From contig DAOUKH010000099.1 of the NCBI GenBank assembly GCA_034421515.1, forward strand, positions 13,314 to 77,313: a DNA stretch of 64,000 nucleotides, read 5' to 3'. This stretch comes from DAOUKH01 sp034421515. GTDB taxonomy: Bacteria; Chloroflexota; Dehalococcoidia; SHYB01. Made by a program: the position numbers and the translations under genes. The notes beneath the pieces are model-generated. The model had not been told where the DNA came from. It did no database searches and saw only the letters and a program-made list of their open reading frames with translations. Shown here one piece after another: positions 26,298 through 34,132 of the stretch (positions within the stretch are counted from its first letter, which is position 1; every line of letters starts with the position of its first letter).

Positions 26298-26661
26298 CCC
26301 AAGCCTGAGCCAGACCGCGCACGTCGCAGGCACGGGGCCGCCAAGCAGGGCCGCATACACGCCGGCGGACTGACCTACGGCTACCGCATCGAGGAGGGCC
26401 ACGGCCCGAGCCGTCGTCTGCGCTGCCGGGAGCGTCCCTACATCAGAAGGGAGCGGCTGGAGGAACTGGTATGGAGCGAGGTGAAGCGCGAACTGACGGA
26501 GGCGGTGCAGGCATGGGCTGGGGATCTTGGTGAGGGCCTTGACGGGTTGACGACCCCGGAGCAACGCAAGGAAGTCCTTCGGATGGTCGTGGAGGAGGCC
26601 ACGGTGGACGGGGCGAACAACCTTGACATAACGTTGGCCATATCCATGGAAGATGAGGGGG
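26298..26661 (+). pseudogene. Remnant of a serine recombinase (resolvase/invertase, recombinase plus zinc-ribbon parts)
   Basis: In one frame the translation first gives a run typical of the recombinase-domain start (K-Q-G-R-I-H-A-G-G-L-T-Y-G-Y-R), then jumps to a zinc-ribbon-end-like R-C-R-E-R-P-Y-I and L-E-E-L-V-W-S-E-V. It continues with the C-terminal signature T-T-P-E-Q-R-K-E-V-L-R-M-V-V-E and L-D-I-T-L-A-I. The catalytic resolvase domain with its serine is absent, and the middle is missing between G-Y-R and the ribbon. This is a deletion-scarred fragment. It occupies most of the 642-base gap 26118-26759, in which I see no other gene. A 15-base copy of the dispersed palindrome's right half follows at 26692. 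Confidence 0.7.
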
Positions 26662-26759
26662 AGCCTCGAGCGATTGCATCGCAACCATCCGCCAGAGGGG
26701 GAGAGGTCGGAGGGGGTGCCCCTGTAGAAGGGATGAGGCGCCCGCGGGCCTCGGCGGGA

Positions 26760-28568
26760 CTAGTCGAGGCCCGTGGGGAACGAGGGCGGCTCGGGCGGGC
26801 CCGCCTCCTTGCCGGTGAGGCGGTCTTTGAGGTCGCGGAGGCCCTTGGACATCGAGCCCTGAAACTGCGTGACCTCGCTGGCAAGGGTGGCCTGGAAGTA
26901 GGTACTGAAGGAGCCGATCTCGCGGAATTTGCGGAACCGCTTGCGCAGCATGCTGAAGCTGAATCCCGTCTGTACGTCGAGTAGCGACTGCACCAGCATC
27001 CGCTCGAGCTGGCGCGCCGCCGCGTCGAAGTTGGTGTGCGCGCCGTCCTCCGGCTCGGGAACGACCACGTCGACGATGCCGAAGGTGCGGCAGTCGTACG
27101 CCGTCAGCTTCAGGGCCTCGGCGACCTCTTCGACCTTGTCGGGGTCGCGGTAGAGGATAAGGGCGGCCGCCTCCGGGGTGATCGGGGTGAAGATCGCGTT
27201 CTCCAACATCAGGATGCGGTCGGCGACGCTGAGCGCGATGGCCGCCTCGCTTCCCCCTTCGCCGATGATCACGGAGATGATCGGCGTTCTGAGGTCGGAC
27301 ATTCTGCTGATCGTCTCGCCGACGGCGGCGGCGATGCCCTGCTCCTCGGCCTCGATGGACTGCAGGACGCCGGGCGTGTCGATCAGCGTGATCACGGGGA
27401 GCTTGAAGCGTTCGGCCATGCGGAGGGCGCGCTGGGCCTTGCGAAGCCCCGCCGGCGTCACGCGGGCGGCCCCGTCGTCGTCGTCGCGGCCCCGGTCGTT
27501 GCCGATGACCATGACCGCCTCGCCGGCGAGATAGCCCATACCGATCATCATGCCCTGGTCGTCGGCGCTGACCCGATCGCCATGGAGCTCGACGAAGTTC
27601 GAGGTGATGCGCTCGACGAAATCGCGGGCCGAGGGGCGCTGCTCGTGCCGCGCAAGCTGCAAACGCTCCCAGGCCGGCGCCTGTGGCGCTTCCTGGGCGC
27701 GGAGGCGCGCCCGGTTGGCGATGGTCAGACGGAACTTGACGCTGAACAGGTCGAGCAGGAGCGCCAGGTGCTGCTTCAACTGCTGCCGGTCGACGATGGC
27801 GTCGACGGCGCCGTGACGCAGGTAAAACTCCGCCGTGTGGTAGTCCTTGGGAAGGCTTTCCTTGTCGGATGCTCGTTCGACGACCTTCTTGGGAACGAAG
27901 CCGATCAGAGCCTCAGGTTCGGCCAAGATGACGTCGGCCATGCTGGCCGCGGACGAGAACAGATAGCTTGAGGACGGGCTCCCCAGCACCGCGATGAACG
28001 GGACCTGCTTCTTGCGCAGGCGCTTCAGCGTGGTGACGACCTTCGCCATCTGCATCAGCGAGAGCATGCCCTCGCGGATGCGCGGCGTGCCCCCGGAGGC
28101 GACGAGGACAAAGGGAATGCGCTGCCGGACCGCCGCCTCGGCGGCTTGGGCGATCTTCTCGCCGACGGCGCTGCCGATGCTGCCGCCCATGAAGCCGAAG
28201 TCGGTCACGGCGAGCACGGCCTGAATCCCGCCGATGTTGGCCGTGCCGGTCACCACCGCTTCGAGCAGGCCGGTGACGCTCTGCGCCTGGGAAAGCCGGT
28301 CGCGGTAGGAGAGGTGGTCGGAGAAGGAGAGCGGGTCGAGCGGGACCAGCGATTGGTTCATCTCGCGGAAGGTCCCGGCGTCGGTCAGCAGGTTGATGCG
28401 CCGCAGGGCGGAGAGGTTGTAGTGGAACCGACACTGAGGGCAGACGCGGTAGCGGGTGTAGGCGGGGGCGTGCTCAACATCGGCCCCGCAATGCAGGCAC
28501 CGGTCCGTCTGCTCTCCCGGCTCCTCGGCCAGCGTCTCTGCGGAGAGGATCTCGGTCTCTTCCGCCAT
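26760..28568 (-). CDS. accDA: Acetyl-CoA carboxylase carboxyltransferase, fused beta and alpha subunits
   Basis: A 602-residue fusion of AccD (about 1-300) and AccA (about 310-590). The N-terminus has the AccD zinc ribbon C24-x2-C27-x15-C43-x2-C46 with the spacing of the classical enzyme. The AccD part has G-F-M-G-G-S-I-G-S and S-G-G-T-P-R-I-R-E-G; the AccA part has V-I-G-N-D-R-G-R and I-D-T-P-G. Together they transfer the carboxyl group from biotin to acetyl-CoA in fatty-acid synthesis. In most bacteria these are two genes; here one chain carries both. It is the last gene of the 33682-26760 minus-strand operon, 26 bases after ftsK. Biotin carboxylase and carrier genes are not in the window. 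Confidence 0.95.
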   Translation of the reverse strand: MAEETEILSAETLAEEPGEQTDRCLHCGADVEHAPAYTRYRVCPQCRFHYNLSALRRINLLTDAGTFREMNQSLVPLDPLSFSDHLSYRDRLSQAQSVTGLLEAVVTGTANIGGIQAVLAVTDFGFMGGSIGSAVGEKIAQAAEAAVRQRIPFVLVASGGTPRIREGMLSLMQMAKVVTTLKRLRKKQVPFIAVLGSPSSSYLFSSAASMADVILAEPEALIGFVPKKVVERASDKESLPKDYHTAEFYLRHGAVDAIVDRQQLKQHLALLLDLFSVKFRLTIANRARLRAQEAPQAPAWERLQLARHEQRPSARDFVERITSNFVELHGDRVSADDQGMMIGMGYLAGEAVMVIGNDRGRDDDDGAARVTPAGLRKAQRALRMAERFKLPVITLIDTPGVLQSIEAEEQGIAAAVGETISRMSDLRTPIISVIIGEGGSEAAIALSVADRILMLENAIFTPITPEAAALILYRDPDKVEEVAEALKLTAYDCRTFGIVDVVVPEPEDGAHTNFDAAARQLERMLVQSLLDVQTGFSFSMLRKRFRKFREIGSFSTYFQATLASEVTQFQGSMSKGLRDLKDRLTGKEAGPPEPPSFPTGLD

Positions 28569-28594
28569 CGCCCTGCCCCCCGGCGCCCCGCCGG

Positions 28595-31381
28595 CTAGGC
28601 GGCGGGTTCGATGAGCCCCTCCTCCTCAAGCATCTCAATGAGGCTCCGGGCCTTATTATAGCCAATCCTCAGGCGGCGCTGCAGGAGTGAAGGCGACACA
28701 TTCGAGGCCCGCTCTGCGATAGCCTTGGCCTCCTCGTACAAGGGGTCCATAGCCTCGTCATCGGCGATGATCTCGCTGAGCGTTGGGTGGGCGAGGGGCT
28801 TGGCCTCCGGCGGCCCGTCCGGCGCGTCGGGGCCGGGCCCCCCCGACGGCGGTGCCGCGGCAGGCGGCGGGCCAGGAGGCACGTCCTCGTCACCACTGTC
28901 GACCCGAACGTGCGCCGGCTTGCTGCCGGTGTTCTGGCTGTTCCAAGCGCGGATGATGCGCTCGAGCTCGCGGTCGGAGACGAAGACGCCCTGGACCCGC
29001 TTCGGCTTCGGGGCGTCCTGCGGCAGGTAGAGCGAGTCGCCCTTGCCCAGCAGCTTCTCGGCGCCCCCGGTGTCGAGGATCGTGCGAGAGTCGGTCACCG
29101 AGGAGACGGCGAAGCTCATGCGGGTGGGGAAGTTCGCCTTGATCAGCCCCGTGACCACGTCGACCGATGGCCGCTGCGTGGCGACGATGAGGTGGATCCC
29201 GGTGGCGCGTCCAAGCTGGGCCAGACGCGTCAGGGCGTGCTCTACGTCGTAGGGGGCGGCCATCATGAGGTCGGCGAGCTCGTCGATCGCGATGACGATA
29301 TAGGGCAGCGGATCGACGACCTTCTTGTTGTCGTTGTAGGAGACGATGTTGCGCGCGCCGATGGACGAGAACTTCTTGTACCGCTCGTCCATCTCGTTGA
29401 TGGCCCAGCGCAGCGCGGAGACGACCTTGTCGACGTCGAGGATCACCGGCATGAGCAGGTGGGGAAGGCTGGCATAGGGCGCCATCTCGACGCGCTTCGG
29501 GTCGATGAGGATCAGGCGCAGGTCTTGGGGCGTCGCCTGCATCAGCAAGCTGGCGAGCAGGGCGTTGATGCTGACGCTCTTGCCGCTGCCGGTCGAGCCG
29601 GCAATGAGGATGTGGGGCATCTTGGCCAAGTCGGCGACCTCGTGGTCGCCGCCGCTTCCCTTGCCCAGCGCCACGGCCAGTTTCGTCTTTGCCCGCTGCT
29701 TCGCGAAGAGCGGCGACTCGATGACGCCGCGCAGGCTGACGAACTCGAACTCCTCGTTGGGAACCTCGACGCCGACGAGCGGCTTACCCGGTATCGGCGC
29801 TTCGATCCGGATGCTCGACGCGGCAAGGGCGAGCGCGAGGTCCTTGTCCAGGTTCGCGATGGCGTCAACCTTGACGCGCGTCCGCGAGACCTCGTCCCGC
29901 CGCACGACCGGCCGGCCATGTTCGTCCAGGAGCTGCTTCCCGTCGGCGTCCTTGACCCGCACTTCCTTGAACCGGCGCACCCAGCCGGGCTCGATGCCGA
30001 ACTGGGTCACGGCGGGGCCGGGGTTGATCTCGACGACCTTGGCCTCGATGTTGTAGCTGGCGAGGGCGTCTTCGATGGCGCGGGCCTTCGATTCGTTGTC
30101 GATGCCGGAGGGGCCCATGACGGGGGCGTGGTCGAGGAGCTCGACAGTGGGCAGGCGCCAGTCGCCGGCGGTCTCGCCCAGATAGGAAGAAGCGTCGGCG
30201 GCGGTGGAGGGAGCGGGGGCGGGAGGGGCCGCCGGAACCTCCTCCGGCCCGTCCATTTCGTCGAGGTCATCGAGATCGTCCTCGTCTTCGAGCTCTTCCA
30301 TGTCGTCGAGGAGACGAATGCCGTCGAGGTCGTCTTCTTCGCCTTCGAGGGCGTCCATTTCGTCGAGGAGGTCTTGCATGTCGGCGATGAAGGGGTCGGA
30401 GTCACGCTCTCGGCCGGTGTCGGGGGACTCACCGTCAGCGTCGTACTCGTTCAATTCGTACTCGTCGTACTCGCTCGCGCGGTACTTGCTCGCGTCGTCG
30501 TCACTATAGAAGTCACCGGGCGGTGACTCGTTCGCCGCGTCGTCCTCGATGGGCCTCGCGGTGGGCCGGTAATCGTCCAGCGGTATGGCCTGGGGCATGT
30601 CGGAGGCCTGGGTTGCCGACGGCCGCGGACGCGGGGCACGCGGAGGGGAACCGTCGGCGAAGAGCGGGGGCGGCGGGAACGGACGCGCCGTTTCTTGAGG
30701 CCGGGCGCTGCGGTCCACGATGTCCTCGGCGGTCAGGGGGCGCCTGCCCTCATCATCGTTCGCCCTCCATGAGGGTGGTGGGGAGGGAGGCGCTGCGGCA
30801 CGGCGCTGACGGCGCCGCTCGGCCGCCTCGGCGGCGGATGCGCCAAGCGCTGCCGCCCCGCTCCCCATGAGCCTACCGGCGGCGGCAGTCCCTCGAGCGC
30901 CATAGACCGCCGCGGCGCGCGAGGCGGCGGGTGAGAGTAGCGCGAGGCCGACGACGCCCAGGCCCACGAGGCGGAGTACGCCGAGGGCAGTGCGTTCGCC
31001 GATGATCAGGGCTCCGAACGAGCCGCCGAGGCCGCCCTCGGCAAGCGCCCCACTTTCGGGCAGATAGAAGGCGAGCGCGCCCCAAGTGGTGAAGCCGAGG
31101 AAGAGGACGCCAAGGAAGCGGTACCAGTGCTCACCGAGCAGGTGGCGGCGGGCCAGGGCGATGACTACAACGACGGCCATCGCCGCCGCCGCGGCGGCGC
31201 CGTAGCCGATCGTTTCCCAGATCGCCTCCACCTGCCAGGTCACCACGCCGGCAATCGCCGCGATTGCCGCGGCGACGGCGAGCAGGGCGAGCTTCGAGCC
31301 TCGGACGCGCTGGGTGAGGGAGGCGCCCGGCGCCCCGGCGGCCGCGGGCTTACGGGGACGGGCTTTGGGTTTCGTGGGCAT
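28595..31381 (-). CDS. ftsK: DNA translocase FtsK/SpoIIIE
   Basis: A 928-residue FtsK. The N-terminus has four predicted membrane helices (about 30-175). A long linker follows, with a strongly acidic D/E-rich stretch at about 285-385. The motor domain has Walker A G-S-T-G-S-G-K-S near 592 and Walker B-like I-A-I-D-E-L-A-D near 700. The C-terminal winged-helix gamma domain (about 865-928) is L-Q-R-R-L-R-I-G-Y-N-K-A. It pumps chromosome ends at the division septum. Its ATG directly follows the TAG of the RNase J gene with no intervening base, suggesting coupled translation. Confidence 0.96.
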   Translation of the reverse strand: MPTKPKARPRKPAAAGAPGASLTQRVRGSKLALLAVAAAIAAIAGVVTWQVEAIWETIGYGAAAAAAMAVVVVIALARRHLLGEHWYRFLGVLFLGFTTWGALAFYLPESGALAEGGLGGSFGALIIGERTALGVLRLVGLGVVGLALLSPAASRAAAVYGARGTAAAGRLMGSGAAALGASAAEAAERRRQRRAAAPPSPPPSWRANDDEGRRPLTAEDIVDRSARPQETARPFPPPPLFADGSPPRAPRPRPSATQASDMPQAIPLDDYRPTARPIEDDAANESPPGDFYSDDDASKYRASEYDEYELNEYDADGESPDTGRERDSDPFIADMQDLLDEMDALEGEEDDLDGIRLLDDMEELEDEDDLDDLDEMDGPEEVPAAPPAPAPSTAADASSYLGETAGDWRLPTVELLDHAPVMGPSGIDNESKARAIEDALASYNIEAKVVEINPGPAVTQFGIEPGWVRRFKEVRVKDADGKQLLDEHGRPVVRRDEVSRTRVKVDAIANLDKDLALALAASSIRIEAPIPGKPLVGVEVPNEEFEFVSLRGVIESPLFAKQRAKTKLAVALGKGSGGDHEVADLAKMPHILIAGSTGSGKSVSINALLASLLMQATPQDLRLILIDPKRVEMAPYASLPHLLMPVILDVDKVVSALRWAINEMDERYKKFSSIGARNIVSYNDNKKVVDPLPYIVIAIDELADLMMAAPYDVEHALTRLAQLGRATGIHLIVATQRPSVDVVTGLIKANFPTRMSFAVSSVTDSRTILDTGGAEKLLGKGDSLYLPQDAPKPKRVQGVFVSDRELERIIRAWNSQNTGSKPAHVRVDSGDEDVPPGPPPAAAPPSGGPGPDAPDGPPEAKPLAHPTLSEIIADDEAMDPLYEEAKAIAERASNVSPSLLQRRLRIGYNKARSLIEMLEEEGLIEPAA

Positions 31382-33037
31382 CTATGCCTCCACCGCTACC
31401 GGCAGAATAGTCGGCCGACGCTTCGTTCTCTTCGTGAAATACTGCCGCAGCGCTTCGCGGGCGACCTCTTCGGCGTCGGCGTTGGTGGGCGGCCCTCCGT
31501 TGCCGTCGATGGCTGCGGCGATGACCTCGCGGGCCTCGGCGATGACGTCGGGGGCCTCGTCGGTGTCGAGGACGCCGTAGGACCAGAGGTTGGCCGCGCC
31601 GGCCATGCGCCGCGTCTTGCCGTCGATGGGGACCACGGCGACTACGACGCCGTTACGGGCCAGGCGCTTCCGGTCGGCCAGCACCGGGCTATGCGGGCTC
31701 CAGCGGCCGTGGCCGTCGACGTAGATGGGGCCGGCGTCGACCGACGGCGCGCGCCTGGCGCCCTTGCGGCCAAGCTCGACGACATCGCCGTCTTCCAGGA
31801 GAAAGATATTGTCCTCGGGCACCCCCATCGCCTGGGCGAGGCCGGCGTGGGCTACCAGGTGGCGGTACTCGCCGTGGATGGGCGTGAAGTGGCGCGGCTT
31901 GGTGAGATTGAGCATGGTCTTGAGCTCTTCCCGCGCCGCATGGCCGTGGACGTGCACCTGCTCGATACGGTCGTAGAGGACGGTCGCGCCGAGGCGGTGC
32001 AGGTTGTTGATGGTGTCGTTGACCAGGCGCTCGTTGCCGGGAATGGGGCTCGCGGAGATGATCACGGTGTCGCCTTCGCGGATGGTTACGTCGCGGTGGT
32101 CATTACGGGCCATGCGGACGAGGGCCGAGGTCGGCTCGCCCTGGGCGCCGGTGGTGACGAGGAGGGCGCGTTCGGGCGGGAGGTTGTTGATCTCGTCGAC
32201 GCGGCCTCGCGCGGCTTGGGGAATCTTGAGATAGCCGAGGTCCATCGCCATGGCGCAGTTGTCGACCATGCTGCGGCCCACGAAGGCCATGCGGCGGTTG
32301 TGCTTGACGGCGGCGTCGGCGACTTGCTGCACGCGGGCGATGAGCGAGGCGAAGGTGGCCACGATCACGCGGCCCGGCGCGGCGCCGATCACCCGGTCGA
32401 GGGTCTCGCCGACGACCTTCTCGGAGGGGGTGTAGCCGGGCGTGTCGGCGTAGGTGGAGTCGGAGAGGAGGAGGTCGACCCCCTCCGCGCCCAGGCCGGC
32501 CAGCTTGCCCAGGTCGGATGCGCGCCCGTCGGCGGGGGTGTGGTCGAACTTGAAGTCGCCGGTGTGGACGATGAGGCCGCGGGGGGTGCGGACGGCCAGG
32601 CCCATGGCGTCGGGGATGCTGTGGCAGACGCGGAAGAACTCGACGTCGATGTGCCCGAACTTGACGTGGTCCCCGGCGCCGATCTCGTTGACCGATGCCT
32701 TCTTGAGCAGGCGCCGCTCCTGGAGCTTCACCTTCACGAGCCCGGCGGCCAAGGTCGAGGCGTAGACCGGAACGTTCACGTCGCCGATCAGGTAGGGGAT
32801 CGCGCCGATGTGGTCCTCATGGCCGTGCGTGACCATGACCGCCCGCAGCTTGTCCCTCCGTTCGAGGACGTAGGAGAGGTCGGGGATGATGACGTCGATG
32901 CCTGGGGCGTCGAGGCCGGGGAACATGACGCCGGCGTCGATGATGATCATGTCGTCGACGTTTTCGACGACGAGCATGTTCTTGCCGATCTCGCCGAGAC
33001 CGCCGAGCGGAACGATGCGGAGATCAGACTTGCTCAC
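31382..33037 (-). CDS. rnj: Ribonuclease J
   Basis: A 551-residue metallo-beta-lactamase-fold RNase. The zinc-site motif H71-G-H73-E-D75-H76 is intact, followed by the beta-CASP domain (about 215-350) and a C-terminal dimerisation domain. Known roles are 5'-3' exonuclease and endonuclease action in mRNA decay and rRNA processing. Translation starts at GTG 33037, where GGGAGG lies seven bases upstream. The gene is 39 bases after the uracil-DNA glycosylase gene and abuts ftsK, an order seen in related genomes to my knowledge. Confidence 0.95.
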   Translation of the reverse strand: MSKSDLRIVPLGGLGEIGKNMLVVENVDDMIIIDAGVMFPGLDAPGIDVIIPDLSYVLERRDKLRAVMVTHGHEDHIGAIPYLIGDVNVPVYASTLAAGLVKVKLQERRLLKKASVNEIGAGDHVKFGHIDVEFFRVCHSIPDAMGLAVRTPRGLIVHTGDFKFDHTPADGRASDLGKLAGLGAEGVDLLLSDSTYADTPGYTPSEKVVGETLDRVIGAAPGRVIVATFASLIARVQQVADAAVKHNRRMAFVGRSMVDNCAMAMDLGYLKIPQAARGRVDEINNLPPERALLVTTGAQGEPTSALVRMARNDHRDVTIREGDTVIISASPIPGNERLVNDTINNLHRLGATVLYDRIEQVHVHGHAAREELKTMLNLTKPRHFTPIHGEYRHLVAHAGLAQAMGVPEDNIFLLEDGDVVELGRKGARRAPSVDAGPIYVDGHGRWSPHSPVLADRKRLARNGVVVAVVPIDGKTRRMAGAANLWSYGVLDTDEAPDVIAEAREVIAAAIDGNGGPPTNADAEEVAREALRQYFTKRTKRRPTILPVAVEA

Positions 33038-33076
33038 GAACCATCCTCCCTGCCGGCGCGAGGGCAGCGCGGGCGC

Positions 33077-33682
33077 CTAGAAGAGGCCGAGCTGTTTCGG
33101 CTCCGGCTCCGCCGGCTTGACCTCGGAAGTCTGCGCGAGGAGCTCCGGGATCTTCTTGAAGTCGGCTTCTATCGTGGCGCGGAGTGACTGCTGATAGAGC
33201 GCCGCCGCGGGATGGTGCACCGGCAGGACGGTCCGTCCCTCCACCCGGCGGGGCTGCCCGTGGGCCTTGCTGATGGCGGCCTTGGGAAGGAACCGCTGCA
33301 GCGAGTGCCGGCCCAACGTCACGATGACCTTGGGGTCGATATGCTCGATTTGTCCCGTGAGCCATGGGTCGCAAGCCTCGATCTCCTCGGGGAGCGGGTC
33401 GCGGTTACCCGGGGGACGGCACTTCACCATGTTGGCGATGTAGACGTCCTCGCGCCGCATCCCGATCGAGCCGATAAGCTCGTCGAGGACCTGCCCCGCG
33501 GGGCCCACGAAGGGGCGTCCCTGTTGGTCCTCGTGGTAGCCGGGGCCTTCGCCGATGAACATCACGTCGGCGGTTGGGTTCCCCTCGCCGGGCACCACCT
33601 GGGTGCGTCCCTTCGCGAGGCCGCATGCGGTGCAAGAAAGCGCGGCGGAGCAGAGGGCTTCGAGGGAGGGGAAGTCGGCCAT
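33077..33682 (-). CDS. udg: Type-4 uracil-DNA glycosylase (iron-sulfur)
   Basis: A 201-residue family-4 UDG. Two cysteines in C17-x2-C20 and two later ones (K-C-R-P-P-G-N-R-D-P near 87 and I-E-A-C near 104) provide the 4Fe-4S cluster. Motif A is G-E-G-P-G-Y-H-E-D near 44-52 and motif B is H-H-P-A-A near 160. It removes uracil from deaminated DNA. It is the first gene of the housekeeping operon and lacks an SD before ATG 33682. A promoter about 34 bases upstream predicts a short leader. Confidence 0.93.
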   Translation of the reverse strand: MADFPSLEALCSAALSCTACGLAKGRTQVVPGEGNPTADVMFIGEGPGYHEDQQGRPFVGPAGQVLDELIGSIGMRREDVYIANMVKCRPPGNRDPLPEEIEACDPWLTGQIEHIDPKVIVTLGRHSLQRFLPKAAISKAHGQPRRVEGRTVLPVHHPAAALYQQSLRATIEADFKKIPELLAQTSEVKPAEPEPKQLGLF

Positions 33683-33715
33683 ATTCAGAAGGGTTTGAAA
33701 CTTTATCTACATTTT

Positions 33716-33745
33716 AGACTAGCATGGGCCTCCTTATGTCGTCAA
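33716..33745 (-). promoter_or_regulatory. Promoter of the udg-rnj-ftsK-accDA operon
   Basis: On the minus strand TTGACG (33745-33740), an 18-base spacer and TAGTCT (33721-33716) predict transcription from about 33709, 27 bases before the UDG start codon. The four downstream genes are on the same strand with gaps of 39, 0 and 26 bases. Confidence 0.55.
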
Positions 33746-33749
33746 CCGC

Positions 33750-33768
33750 GGGGGAGGGGCGCTCCCCC
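33750..33768. repeat. GC-rich palindrome GGGGGAG/CTCCCCC
   Basis: Seven-base arms flank a five-base loop, and TTTT follows on the plus side. The arm sequence equals that of the palindrome inside the fused CoA-transferase gene at 50056-50072, in inverted order. It lies just upstream of the udg promoter. It could be a transcription terminator or a copy of a dispersed element. Confidence 0.45.
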
Positions 33769-33795
33769 CTTTTCGGAGGCCAGTTTTGCTCCGGG

Positions 33796-33892
33796 TCGTG
33801 AGCGTCGTGAGCGTTCGTACAGGTAGGGCGTTGTGAGCGTTGTGAGCGTTGTGAGCGCCATGAGCGTTCGTGAGCGTTTTTTGACATGAGCG
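33796..33892. repeat. Tandem 9-bp repeats around GTGAGCGTT
   Basis: The heptamer (G)TGAGCG(T) recurs eight times in about 95 bases, mostly at 9-base spacing (GTGAGCGTT), with a 14-base interruption near 33816-33829 and an ATGAGCG variant near the end. It ends in TTTTTTGACATGAGCGCG. It is intergenic, in the 444 bases between the udg and binding-protein genes. There are no unique spacers, so it is not a CRISPR array. Its role is unknown: protein-binding array, phase-variable spacer or slippage product. Confidence 0.7.
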
Positions 33893-33908
33893 CGCCACGA
33901 GGGCGCGC
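33890..33908. repeat. GC-rich stem-loop next to the tandem repeat
   Basis: GCGCGCC and GGCGCGC flank a five-base loop (ACGAG). No T-run follows on either strand in the orientation needed for a terminator. From 33910 to 33990 I see nothing further. Confidence 0.4.
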
Positions 33909-33993
33909 GAGGTGGAGGGTGGTCCCTCATCTCAGATACTCGCGGGCCGCGGGGTTGGAGGCAACTGAAGGGGGCTGTTGAACCAGTCCGTGC

Positions 33994-34022
33994 TTGCGTG
34001 AGCCTCCGCGATATGTTATACG
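33994..34022 (+). promoter_or_regulatory. Candidate promoter of the third binding-protein gene
   Basis: TTGCGT at 33994-33999 and TATACG at 34017-34022 are separated by 17 bases. TG two bases before the -10 box gives an extended -10. The predicted leader of about 100 bases ends in a duplicated ribosome site. Confidence 0.35.
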
Positions 34023-34086
34023 AAGGCCACTCGTATCGGGAGTCTGCTTCTCAGGTGGCGTTGTAGCAGGGCACTATCTTGAGCCC

Positions 34087-34132
34087 TGATGAAGGAGGGG
34101 AGTATGAACCTGATGAAGGAGGGGAGTATGAA
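34087..34132 (+). repeat. 24-bp tandem duplication carrying ribosome site and start codons
   Basis: The unit TGATGAAGGAGGGGAGTATG plus AACC occurs at 34087-34110 and again (22 of 24 bases) at 34111-34132. Each copy has its own AGGAGGGG site and ATG. All four ATGs (34089, 34104, 34113, 34128) are in the same frame. The duplication could raise translation or give alternative N-termini before the signal peptide. Confidence 0.8.

Noticed and set aside
26118..26684. N-terminal extension of the SDR at 25323-26117
   Set aside because: The added residues match no SDR, antisense to the recombinase remnant, and a strong ribosome site fits ATG 26117.
28787..30526. Long plus-strand frame antisense to ftsK
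   Set aside because: Same GC3 shadow effect; no ribosome site or domain.
31127..33187. Very long open frame on the plus strand antisense to rnj and ftsK
   Set aside because: It is a by-product of high GC3 codon use in the real genes opposite; its low-complexity Val/Gly/Asp/His-rich product matches no family and the real genes have clear motifs.
33881..33886. TTGACA at the end of the tandem repeats as a promoter
   Set aside because: The expected -10 region is a GC-rich stem-loop.
33796..33892. Possible CRISPR array
   Set aside because: Repeats are 9 bases with no unique spacers and no cas genes nearby.
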